In this document: positions 55,056-63,561 of the stretch, one piece after another
Layout: every line of letters begins with the position of its first letter
Position numbering within the stretch: the first letter of the stretch is position 1
Origin: Postechiella sp039985655
GTDB taxonomy: Bacteria; Bacteroidota; Bacteroidia; Flavobacteriales; Flavobacteriaceae
Assembly (NCBI GenBank): GCA_039985655.1
Contig: JBDWSF010000005.1
Location: 62,001-126,000, forward strand
DNA: 64,000 nt
Direction of reading: 5' to 3'
Program-made: the position numbers and the translations under genes
Notes under the pieces: generated by a model
Told to the model about the DNA's origin: nothing
The model's database searches: none
Seen by the model: the letters and a program-made list of their open reading frames with translations, nothing else

Positions 55056-55442
55056 TTATTGATATAAACCAAAAAGATTATCTAGCACAAAACGGTCTTT
55101 AACCAATCTATCATTAATGAGTTCTATGGAATCCTTAATACCTTGTAAATTCATCAAATCTTTAACATTTTTTATTTTAAATACGAGCACCAAAGAGTCT
55201 CGTTTATGAATAATTAGATCTTTCTGGGCTTTCATTTGCTCAAATTCTTTCTTGGAATTTTCCAATTGAGACTTGGTGGTGATTATGGTATCTTTTAAAA
55301 TTTTCAGTTCTGCTTTTGCCTTATCTAATTCTAATGTTATGATTTTCCGATTCTCACTAGAATTAAAGGTCAAATAACCAATTATGATTAAAAATAGTAA
55401 AGCAACGAGTTGAAGAATAAAGTTGTTATTAGTGTTTTTCAT
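55056..55442 (-). CDS. Membrane-anchored coiled-coil protein
   Basis: 128 residues: one N-terminal helix (FILQLVALLFLIIIGYLTF) followed by a long coiled coil (LELDKAKAELKILKDTII, LENSKKEFEQMKAQKDLIIH) and a short end. Type II topology with a periplasmic coiled coil, as in i-spanin-like proteins. It lies 33 nt upstream of the second coiled-coil gene. No family recognised. Confidence 0.55.
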   Translation of the reverse strand: MKNTNNNFILQLVALLFLIIIGYLTFNSSENRKIITLELDKAKAELKILKDTIITTKSQLENSKKEFEQMKAQKDLIIHKRDSLVLVFKIKNVKDLMNLQGIKDSIELINDRLVKDRFVLDNLFGLYQ

Positions 55443-55771
55443 CGATTAATAATTTGCTATGTATTGAAGGATTGTATCATTTGATTTTTAAAGATAATTG
55501 AGTATTGGTCTATATATGAGCCAAAAAAAAACCTTGTCGAAGTAATTTATACTCTTTGTTCGTTACCGTATCCAAAAAAAAAAAAAACGCTGTAAAACAA
55601 TCTGCCAATGACTTTAAAACCTAGCTGTTTTTTTCAATTTTGATGGTGTTTTTTTCTTTCTTACGAACCCATCAATTAACTGTCAATAAAAGATCAAATT
55701 TAAGTAGATATAGTTACAAATCGCTATAACAAATACGCCAAATCATACGATTTTACCGACATAGAATAAAC
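55443..55771. other. Gap, no gene seen
   Basis: AT-rich with an A12 run near 55575. No attC-like element here, unlike between other genes of the region. Confidence 0.3.
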
Positions 55772-56542
55772 TCAACTAAGAGGTTTTATTATTTTTCTCC
55801 AATGAAAAGCTGGACCGATATCCCATTTGCCAGACGATCTGTAATTTACATGAGACACAATTCCTTTAAAATTTACCAGCTCATTTTTTATTCCTGCACT
55901 ATATCGTTTGTCTTCAAATAAAAATTCTCGTGGAATGTTATATACTCCGGTTAGGTAACGAAGTAACATAAGTAAACTATCGTATTGTTTTTTGGTAAAT
56001 GTGGCATAATATAGTTCCCCTCTATAGGGGGATTCTAGCTTGGTATACAACTGTTTCTCGTTTACATCACAATACACGTCGGTATCACTATATACGGTAA
56101 CTAACTTATTACCTATTCGTTTTAAAAAGCCAATATTAGAAATCTCTATACCAATGGTTCGTTTGCTACCATTGGTATTGCCACCAATAGCTCCTGAGCC
56201 TAAATGGTAAGACCAATACGCAGAAGACCATAAGTTAAGAATCTTACCATTTCTTGCGATAATAAACGGAGTGGATACATGGTTGTTCGGTTTAGATAAC
56301 GCAGCAACATCTCCTTTTAAGTAACCAGCAGTATAATGCAGTACAATCTGTGTTTTTGTGTGTTTTTCTTGATAATAAAACGATGCATCTCCGTTTTTTG
56401 GCCTACAATCTATGTACGGCATTACTTGGTTTTCACCTTTTATAGGTACTGTCATTTTTGTTAATACAAATTCTTTTCCGTCTGAGTCTTTACCTATTTT
56501 AAAAAAGGTATTCTCATGATTAGAAATATTAGTTGCTTTCAT
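55772..56542 (-). CDS. N-acetylmuramoyl-L-alanine amidase (Amidase_2/PGRP)
   Basis: 256 residues without signal peptide. Zinc ligands of the amidase-2 fold are visible: His69 in QIVLHYTAG, His231 in IVSHVNYRSSGKWDIGP (with Asp241 of the K-x-D-x-GP motif) and His113 in SYHLGSG near the substrate loop. It should cut the bond between MurNAc and the peptide of peptidoglycan. Lacking an export signal, it resembles phage or injection-system lytic enzymes. Upstream of two coiled-coil membrane genes. Confidence 0.85.
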   Translation of the reverse strand: MKATNISNHENTFFKIGKDSDGKEFVLTKMTVPIKGENQVMPYIDCRPKNGDASFYYQEKHTKTQIVLHYTAGYLKGDVAALSKPNNHVSTPFIIARNGKILNLWSSAYWSYHLGSGAIGGNTNGSKRTIGIEISNIGFLKRIGNKLVTVYSDTDVYCDVNEKQLYTKLESPYRGELYYATFTKKQYDSLLMLLRYLTGVYNIPREFLFEDKRYSAGIKNELVNFKGIVSHVNYRSSGKWDIGPAFHWRKIIKPLS

Positions 56543-56760
56543 ACTTAGTTTCGATTTTAAATAGGGTTATTAAAACTTATAGGTTATTATCAAACTTACT
56601 TGAATAAATGTAATCGAGACATTACATATTCGACAAATAAGATTATTTTTCCGACAGAAAAACTTTATGTAATAATTTTTTAGCTATATCAGTAAAACCT
56701 TTGCTTTCTATTTTCTATCATACAACTATGAAATTGTAAACTTCGCAGAACACTCATACT

Positions 56761-57240
56761 CTAATTAGCCGATAAAAAAACTGTTGTAGAACGTTTTGCA
56801 TCAAACTGATCCATGCTAATGTTATCAACTCCTGCACTACCTTTGTTGGCTTATAGGTATTGATTTTGCTTCATTCCATAAATTCATCCTCTTAAAAAAA
56901 ATGAGTTGATACATAAAATGCAACTGTATTATCTAATCCCTTAGCTCCATTTCCATTATAGAAACTTCATCACTACTACGAATTAGTCCATCTCTACATA
57001 CAACACTGGTATTCTACCTCTCGATTGTTTCGATTGTGTATTTCCCTTTGCATTTATATGCAGTTTCTCGAGTTCCATAAATAAATCTAAATAAAGGTCA
57101 TGCCATCTGAATGACCCCAGCCATACGAAAAGTAAAGAGGTTCCTTCCGTATTTAGTGCCGTTACACACTACTTCTCACACCGTATCATACTTCCTAGCT
57201 TTAGACTAACCTCGTGTTAGATTCTCCCAAACGCATAATC
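56761..57240 (-). mobile_element. Group II intron remnant with start of reverse transcriptase ORF
   Basis: 56761-56887 encodes EAKSIPISQQ, then (after a frameshift and deletion) NKGSAGVDNISMDQFDAKRS, the N-terminal RT-0 region of group II intron-encoded proteins. Upstream DNA (56890-57240 read leftward) contains GTGTGAGAAGTAGTGTGTAA and GGCTGGGGTCATTCAGATGG, fitting intron ribozyme sequence. The 5' boundary is probably near 57240 (TATGCGTTTGGGAG in place of GTGYG). Most of the RT and the 3' ribozyme domains are missing. Confidence 0.6.
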
Positions 57241-58308
57241 TAGATTTCCTTTTGGTGGAGTTTTATAACCTTCAAGGTTCATATCAATCCAATCTATTAG
57301 CCACTACTTAAAAATTTCCTCAAGAACAATTTTCCAATTTTGTTGACCAGTCTTCTGGCCCTCATCATAACTAAAGACAGGAATATATCCTATTCCCCCA
57401 GAACTCATTATATTGAATAAATCAATATCATCTAGCTTTGAACGCATTTCATCAACTGAATTAAAGTCATACAGAGACTCCTGCGATTTTACTAAATCCG
57501 TTTTAGCTGTTTTCAAACATTTTTCTACTTCATTAGCGCTGATAAGACCCTGTTCCATTTGTGACTTTAAACCTGTATGCAATTCAGAAACATGATCAGA
57601 AAGTTCCTCCTCATCGTTGATTTTACTACCATCCTCATCTCTATTATCGGTAAAAAAACGATCCATCTTATCAAACTCTGATAGCCTACCCCAAGTAGGT
57701 GCATCTGAAATTTCATTAGCCCAAATAGTACCTTGACCAGTCACTTCTACCATTGTTCTACCTGCTTTAACCGACAAATCAAATGTTCCTCCGTTATTAG
57801 CGGTATTCATAGCATTCTACACAGTATTCTCAAACCAAGTAGTACACAAATGACAAATTGTAATATCAACAGAAAATGTTACACTAACTGATCTACCATT
57901 TCTCAAAGCTGTTGTTATTGTATTTTTTACACTTTCCCAAACACCTTGTTCCGAATGAGAAACACCGCCTCTACCTCCTATACCAACAGCGTTACCTGCT
58001 ATATTTTGAACCCCACCATCGTCTATTTTGTATAATATATCAACTTTTGCTAACTGAACAACATTTTCGGTAGAAGAAGTACTTCCTTCTTTCGATTGAA
58101 CATTCATGTTAACAGGCAACTTGATATACGGATTTTGTATTTTCATTTGAGAAACTTCTTCAGGTCGATTATCCACAAAACCAAAACCTTGCGTATTATT
58201 AGCCATTTCTTGCAGTTTCCGCTGTGCAACAGTTTCAGGCCGATTATCCACAAACTAAAAAACAGTTTGGTTTTTATTCTCTTGTGATTTGTCAGCGTGT
58301 GTATTCAT
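57241..58308 (-). pseudogene. Leader-type effector with deaminase-like domain, three in-frame TAG codons
   Basis: ATG at 58308, leader MNTHADKSQENKNQTVF, then TAG (codon 18), FVDNRPETVAQRKLQEMANN and a second FVDNRPEEV copy. Codons 118-120 (HSE) and 152-155 (CHLC) match the H-x-E / C-x-x-C metal site of toxin deaminases. A second TAG is codon 164 (ENTV-stop-NAMNTANN), a third follows EEIFK at 57304, and the same frame continues (WLIDWIDMNLEGYKT) into the group II intron. No frameshift is needed anywhere. All three stops fit CAG changed to TAG. Confidence 0.65.
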
Positions 58309-58337
58309 AATTTTTGATTGTAAGTTTTGGTCTATTA

Positions 58338-58391
58338 CCTATAACGTATAGACTAAACTGCGTTTCAATGCAGTTTAGGTACTGTTAAGGC
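58338..58391 (-). repeat. attC-like palindrome 3
   Basis: Minus strand: GCCTTAAC, TACCTAAACTGC / GCAGTTTAGTCTA arms around ATTGAAAC, then CGTTATAGG. The DUF6090 ORF ends inside it, and the next ATG is 30 nt away. Confidence 0.65.
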
Positions 58392-59150
58392 TTCGTTACC
58401 TTTTCGAGATATTATTTCTACCTGTAATCGATCTATTAAATTATTTATTTCTATTCCTAAATCATGCCTATAATGAATCACCTTGTTGGTTAATTCTAAT
58501 TTGGTTGCCAAAGCATTTCTTGTTTTTGGGTTTGCGAGTATAGACCTATAATCGTTTGTTGATTCGTTATCAATATTAAACTTGGAATCTTGAACATTTA
58601 GTAATCGAACAAAGTTTATATTATTAATGGCAATATCATCAACTCGAAGTTGTTGTACAGCTAAACGATCAGCAGTAAAGAATCTTAAGCCATTGATATT
58701 CAATTCTAAGTTATTAAAATGCTTACGTATATCCGCATTCTTAATTATTGTTACTTTACCTGTATTCTTAAGATCTGAATAAGAATTAATAACGGGTACA
58801 CCTTCTTCAAAATTCCATAGTAATTCATAAAATATTGAGTCGGTAATAGAATTTAGATTTAATTCATATTTACTGGTACTTTTTTCTAAAGCCAGCAATA
58901 AAGATTGCTTTAATTTTTCTTCTTGCGTAATGAAATTCTCAGATTGCCCTTTGGCACTTTTTAGATTATCCAGAAGATTTTCTAAAATACTCATTTCCTC
59001 TATTTCAATTTTTTGTTCTTCATTCCAATTATTAATTTGGAGTGCTAGTAGTATCCCGATAACAACCATTACAATCTCACCAACTGCAATTTTTAAAATA
59101 TTTAGAAACTTAATGCCCATAAGCAAGTTGTTTTTGAATATATTTACCAT
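58365..59150 (-). CDS. DUF6090 family membrane protein
   Basis: 261 residues. The opening (LKIAVGEIVMVVIGILLALQ then INNWNEEQK) is the hallmark of the DUF6090 family: one membrane helix and a periplasmic helical domain. The start at 59150 is 20 nt after attC-like palindrome 4, and the stop at 58365 lies within palindrome 3, so gene and palindromes form one cassette-like unit. It lacks the effector leader. Function unknown. Confidence 0.85.
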   Translation of the reverse strand: MVNIFKNNLLMGIKFLNILKIAVGEIVMVVIGILLALQINNWNEEQKIEIEEMSILENLLDNLKSAKGQSENFITQEEKLKQSLLLALEKSTSKYELNLNSITDSIFYELLWNFEEGVPVINSYSDLKNTGKVTIIKNADIRKHFNNLELNINGLRFFTADRLAVQQLRVDDIAINNINFVRLLNVQDSKFNIDNESTNDYRSILANPKTRNALATKLELTNKVIHYRHDLGIEINNLIDRLQVEIISRKGNEALTVPKLH

Positions 59151-59169
59151 AGTTTACTAGGTTGATTAT

Positions 59170-59227
59170 GAAGTCTAACGGTTTGGCTAAACTGCGTTTT
59201 AATGCAGTTTTAGGTTTTGTTATAGGC
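59170..59227 (-). repeat. attC-like palindrome 4
   Basis: Minus strand: GCCTATAAC, CCTAAAACTGC / GCAGTTTAGCC arms around ATTAAAAC, then CGTTAGAC (exact GTTRRRY core). 22 nt after the stop of the immunity-like remnant. Confidence 0.7.
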
Positions 59228-59248
59228 TGTATTTCAGTTCCCATTTAC

Positions 59249-59510
59249 TTAAATGACTAATGTTAATTGCTGAAGACGAAGATGTGTGTTTTTATCTGGT
59301 TTGAATTCTTGTGTTCTCATTTCATATGTGCCAATTTCTAATGAAATTGCTATCTGATTTTCATCCGTTACTTCTCCACCAGGTGCTACCGAATCGAACA
59401 TATACATTAACTCTACAGTGCCGTTAGTTTCCCAACCTACATTCTGGTATTTGCTTTAGGTATTTCGAAATCTCTACTTCATTTTCAGCATATATCCAGC
59501 GAGCACCTGT
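59249..59510 (-). pseudogene. Frameshifted gene remnant downstream of the M35-like effector
   Basis: Directly after the effector stop a frame reads ARWIYAENEVEISKYLKQ, shifts near 59455, and continues VGWETNGTVELMYMFDSVAP, ISLEIGTYEMRTQEFK and LRLQQLTLVI to TAA at 59249. No start codon is seen. Position between effector and palindrome suggests a decayed immunity protein, but no family was recognised. Confidence 0.45.
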
Positions 59511-59513
59511 TCA

Positions 59514-60338
59514 CTACGAAATGAAAAACTTTTCCACGTTCTGAGCATTCTGCTGTCGCAGTGCGACAGGTAAGTCTAACAACTGGGCGTCATCATACAC
59601 TTCGGTGTTATCTGGGGTAATTGTAGCACCGCTCACGCCTATAATGTCGTTCTCGAATTCCACCTGTTCGTTAGCGTTTCTGAATATGTGGGCAGATTCA
59701 TGGATCATGGTGGAAGTCCTTGAGTCGACGCCGGAAAGGTCCGCCTCTAAGAATCCCTTATTGACCTCCAGGCCATTTATGTTACCAGCGATAGCACTAG
59801 CAAAGCTGTCGTCATCCCAGTCGACTTCAGAGCCTGCAACCATTCCTGCTTTATTGGTGTTCATACTACCCATTAGGGCGTTTACTAGTGACTTAGCATT
59901 GTTTCTGTTCAATCCGAGGTAAGTCATGGCAGCATCCACGGTGGTTTGGTCGTTCGTAAATAGCGCAATGTATTTCTCATTCATCAGTGCGACAGCACTT
60001 TCTATCGACGCTTTTATGATGGCCTTTTCATTTTCACCAGTGGCAACAGCAACCCTTTGAATGGGATTTTGCTGTTGAGCAGAATGGTTGTTTGCCATTA
60101 CTTGTAATTGAGCAGTTTGTTTGGCCTGTGGGCTGTTGCTAGCCATGTCCTGAAAAGCTCTTAGCTGAGAAACTTGCGGACTATTATTTGCCATCTCTTG
60201 CAGTTTCCGTTGAGCAATAGCTTCAGGTCTGTTATCAACGAACTGAAAAGTAGACTCGCCACCGCTCTGTACCTGAGAGGTCTCAGCAGAAACTGCTTGG
60301 CTTTTATTCTCTTGTGTTTTGTCAGCGTGTGTATTCAT
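59514..60338 (-). CDS. Leader-type effector with M35-like metallopeptidase domain
   Basis: 274 residues. Leader MNTHADKTQENKSQ, then FQFVDNRPEAIAQRKLQEMA, and three repeats of the form NNSPQxxQxxxLQxMA (to about residue 85). The C-terminal 170 residues hold STMIHESAHIF (HExxH at 213-217) and, downstream, a Tyr-Asp pair and LRQQNAQNVEKFF, the order seen in the M35 (deuterolysin / Lys-specific) metalloendopeptidase family. The third zinc ligand is not certain. Starts 29 nt after palindrome 5. Confidence 0.75.
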   Translation of the reverse strand: MNTHADKTQENKSQAVSAETSQVQSGGESTFQFVDNRPEAIAQRKLQEMANNSPQVSQLRAFQDMASNSPQAKQTAQLQVMANNHSAQQQNPIQRVAVATGENEKAIIKASIESAVALMNEKYIALFTNDQTTVDAAMTYLGLNRNNAKSLVNALMGSMNTNKAGMVAGSEVDWDDDSFASAIAGNINGLEVNKGFLEADLSGVDSRTSTMIHESAHIFRNANEQVEFENDIIGVSGATITPDNTEVYDDAQLLDLPVALRQQNAQNVEKFFIS

Positions 60339-60366
60339 AAATTTTGATTTTCATGTTTTGGTCTAT

Positions 60367-60424
60367 TGCCTTATAACGGTTTGAATAAACGCTCGTTTTA
60401 ATGGCGTTTATTTTTTGTTATAGG
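60367..60424 (-). repeat. attC-like palindrome 5
   Basis: Minus strand: GCCTATAAC, AATAAACGCC / GAGCGTTTATT arms around ATTAAAAC, then CAAACCGTTATAAGGC. 29 nt upstream of the M35-like effector ATG. Confidence 0.65.
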
Positions 60425-60589
60425 CATTTTTTCATTGATTTACATTAATAACTCTTTTTATCCACATTTTCTGAGATGATCTCCAAAAGAGCTGTAATTA
60501 TAAGTCTAGCAGTATAAAAATTATAGAGCATTTTTTCTTTCAATTAGGCTGAAATAGTTGCAGATACTCGACCAAAAAAATCCAGGAGA

Positions 60590-62587
60590 TTAAATGTCTG
60601 ACAACCATTTTTCGTAGGCTCTATTGCCTCTTACAGTATTGAAAAGCGCTTCGTATTCGTCCAATTTTGAGCCTTTTATTTGAGTGAAAATCCAATCAAC
60701 TAGAGATTCAGCTTTACCAAGTTTTTCTTCGGACATAATAGTGCTCACAGACATTTTCTCCCAAAGTTTTTTGTTGCGTGATAGAGTAAGGCCTTCTTCA
60801 ACTACTAATTCTTTCCACGTAGCTTCATGTAGCTCAGGAGAAATTTCTTGTAATCGCTCTAAATCTGGTTTTCTTAATCCATCCTTCATGTTTTTCTTAT
60901 GAGCCAGAATTCTAGTCAGTGTGTCCAATAGTATCCATTTAGGTTGACTTAATCCCTCTTTATCAGCGGTTCTTTTTTCATGATTATCACTAAGATGCTC
61001 AGTCCATACTTCACCACCTACATCTTTAACTTCTAGGTCAATAGGGACTATTATACCTTCTAGATCATCGTCATCTAAATAATTTAACGAATAGCCGTAC
61101 CGAGTTTCTATAATTTTTCCCTGAACATCCGATTCTGCCATTTTAAAAACGCGGATAGTGTGGCCTTCATCCAAGTCAATAGATTCACCTTGATAGCCTT
61201 GTGCTGCTTCAATTACTTCTACCCATGTAGCTTTTCGTTCATCTTCATTTCCAGTTGTGGTAATATTAACATCAATATCTTCTGGTGTACCTGTGTACCC
61301 TCCTGATTTTAAGATGAGAGAACCAGTGAGTTCTGGTTTAATGTTGTCAATATCGTTTAGTTCTGTCACTGCATATTGGCCAAACTTTAACATTACCTCT
61401 AAGCGATCATCACCAGCCTGTTCAGGGTTTGCCTCTTCTGCCTCTCCTGGAAAAACACCCGCTAATAATCCTTTGCCCAGTTTACTAACAATAGTTTTAG
61501 CCAACGAGGTCGTAGTTAATTCATGAACCGAATTTTCAATAACGCATTGTGCCCAATTGATGCAATCATTAAATGTGACATCATAGTCTTCAAATTTTTG
61601 ATCAGCTTGTACTTTCTTTCTTTTAAGCTGAGAACTTAAATCAAAAAGGTTTTGTTTTAAATCTTTCGCATATTCCGCTTTTACTGCGTTATCACCATCA
61701 ATATTATTGAACGCGCCTAGTCTAAGACCAGTGAATAATCGGTCACGAAAAGCATCAAAATCAATAGCTACTGCAACAGTAGCAGCTAAACCAGCGGCTC
61801 TTTTTGCTGCCCTTAGACCTTGCTCATCTGGAACAGTATAAGTAAATCTAGCAAGTGTTAAAGCTTGATTTATCTCAGTCAGTTCTGTGGTTAGTGTTCT
61901 TGCTGGTTGCTGAGCTGCATTTTGCGCTCGCTGATTTCTAGCTGCTAATGCTTCAGCAAAACCACCAAACATTCTTTGTACAACTGGTGTGTCGGTTTGT
62001 GATGCAGTTACAAAATTAGGAAGTACTTGCTTCATTTGTAATGACTTGGTCCCCATCACATCCGCTTCTTTCTCTAAACCTACATCATCATTAACATTCA
62101 CTTTGCCCTTCATTTGCATAGTAGGCTTCACCATTCCTTGCTTCTGCTGCACTACATGCCAAGCTTCGTGAGGTAAATGTTTTTCTTGCCCTGAAGCTAT
62201 ATGAATATCGGTGCTTTGAGCGTAGGCATGGGCTTGTAGTTGAGCTGGCTTGTCAGAGTTGTAATGAACTTTTACATCACCCATAGAATAACCAGAAAGA
62301 CTTTCTATGCCTGTTTTTAAATTATCTGGTAACCCTGTTTTGTTTTGTTTTTTCTGGATGATAGGCTGTTGTTGAGTAGAACGATTGTCTACCATAGCCT
62401 GCAACTGAGCAGCTTGTTTTACTTGTGGGCTATTATTAGCCATCTCTTGCAGTTTCCGTTGTGCCACAGCTTCAGGTCGGTTGTCCACAAATTGAAAAGT
62501 TGACTCACTCATACTTTGCTTTTGAGAAACAAGGCTTGCAACCGATTGGCTTTTATTTTCCTGTGTTTTATCAGCGTGAGTATTCAT
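60590..62587 (-). CDS. Large leader-type effector with DUF4157 domain and unknown C-terminal module
   Basis: 665 residues. Leader (MNTHADKTQENKSQ, FQFVDNRPEAVAQRKLQEMA) and one spacer repeat, then DUF4157 at about 84-182 with KVHYNSDKPAQLQAHAYAQS and LPHEAWHVVQQKQG (HExxH at 140-144). DUF4157 is a marker of extracellular contractile injection system cargo. The remaining 450 residues include CINWAQCVIEN and a motif GSLILKSGGYTGTPEDIDVN (GS at 422, DIDV at 437-440), compatible with a nucleotidyltransferase-type active site. Intact and probably functional. Confidence 0.8.
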   Translation of the reverse strand: MNTHADKTQENKSQSVASLVSQKQSMSESTFQFVDNRPEAVAQRKLQEMANNSPQVKQAAQLQAMVDNRSTQQQPIIQKKQNKTGLPDNLKTGIESLSGYSMGDVKVHYNSDKPAQLQAHAYAQSTDIHIASGQEKHLPHEAWHVVQQKQGMVKPTMQMKGKVNVNDDVGLEKEADVMGTKSLQMKQVLPNFVTASQTDTPVVQRMFGGFAEALAARNQRAQNAAQQPARTLTTELTEINQALTLARFTYTVPDEQGLRAAKRAAGLAATVAVAIDFDAFRDRLFTGLRLGAFNNIDGDNAVKAEYAKDLKQNLFDLSSQLKRKKVQADQKFEDYDVTFNDCINWAQCVIENSVHELTTTSLAKTIVSKLGKGLLAGVFPGEAEEANPEQAGDDRLEVMLKFGQYAVTELNDIDNIKPELTGSLILKSGGYTGTPEDIDVNITTTGNEDERKATWVEVIEAAQGYQGESIDLDEGHTIRVFKMAESDVQGKIIETRYGYSLNYLDDDDLEGIIVPIDLEVKDVGGEVWTEHLSDNHEKRTADKEGLSQPKWILLDTLTRILAHKKNMKDGLRKPDLERLQEISPELHEATWKELVVEEGLTLSRNKKLWEKMSVSTIMSEEKLGKAESLVDWIFTQIKGSKLDEYEALFNTVRGNRAYEKWLSDI

Positions 62588-62615
62588 AATTTTTCTCTTT
62601 AGATTTTGGTCAATT

Positions 62616-62672
62616 GCCTATAACGGTTTGAATAAACGCCTGTTTTAATGGCGTTTATTTTGTGTTATAGGC
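62616..62672 (-). repeat. attC-like palindrome 6
   Basis: Minus strand: GCCTATAAC, AAATAAACGCC / GGCGTTTATT arms around ATTAAAACA, then CAAACCGTTATAGGC. Perfectly mirrored ends GCCTATAAC / GTTATAGGC. 29 nt upstream of the large effector ATG. Confidence 0.7.
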
Positions 62673-62730
62673 TTTTCTTTGGTTAATACTTAGTTCTATT
62701 TGTTTTTGCGCGCTCTTCTTTTGTAAAGAT

Positions 62731-63561
62731 CTATTCTGCTAAACCTTCAACAACAAGGTGTTTCCCGCTTCCTAATGGTCCAGAATCAAGATTCACATTT
62801 ACTTGAATATCACGTCCAATTAATTTGGCTTCATCAGTTAGTTTTTCTCTATTAACTGCTTGTAGGAATAATTCTTTAAAACTTTGCACGACCCCGTTGA
62901 TGGCTGATTATCAAACATATAAACTTAATTGATTTAGTTGTCCTAGCTCTCTATTAACAATAGCTGCCGCTTTGGTTGCTAAATTCCCGATGCTCTTTGT
63001 TTTATTTGTTGTGCCCATTTTCCCTACCCAGCTTGCACGGATTCTTCCAGCATCTCCTTCTCTACCATGGCCAACCACTGTGAGCGTATAAGCTGTATTC
63101 TCTTCAGTTCTGGTTTCGGGCTGACCTCTGAATTTCTTTCCTTTTATACGAGTTGAATTAGCTTTTCTACTCAAATATGTTTCTGTTTTTCTTATGTCGT
63201 TGTCATTTTCCCAACCGCTTGGAACATAATGAATATCCGACTGTATAAATAATGCCTTTTTCTCTACGGCTTCTATCATTTGGATAGGCTGCTGTTGTCG
63301 AGCAATAGGTTTCTCGGCGATCGCTTGTAATTGCGTGATTTGTTTAGATTGTGGACTGTTGTTAGCAATAACCTGAAGAGCTCTCAGCTGTGAAACTTGA
63401 GGACTATTATTCGCCATCAATTGCAGTTTTTTTGAGGCGAGAGCCTCAGGTTTATTATCCACAAACTTAAAAGTAGACTCGCCTCTGCTCTGCATCTGAG
63501 ATTCACCATTCGCCACTGATTGGCTTTTATTTTCTTTTGTTTTATCTGCGTGTACATGCAT
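62731..63561 (-). pseudogene. Leader-type effector interrupted by two stop codons
   Basis: Leader MHVHADKTKENKSQSVAN, FKFVDNKPEALASKKLQLMA, and three spacer repeats. The module that follows has TAYTLTVVGHGREGDAGRI, like the His motif of C80 self-cleaving cysteine peptidases, but no Cys follows. The frame meets TGA-TAA at 62908-62913 and then stays open for 59 codons (SAINGVVQSFKELFLQAVNR, GRDIQVNVNLDSGPLG) to TAG at 62731. The natural C-terminus is probably the later one. Confidence 0.6.

Noticed and set aside
61257..61526. Plus-strand frames opposite the large effector (also near 60684 and 61989)
   Set aside because: They arise from the codon bias of the minus-strand gene; no start context or motifs.
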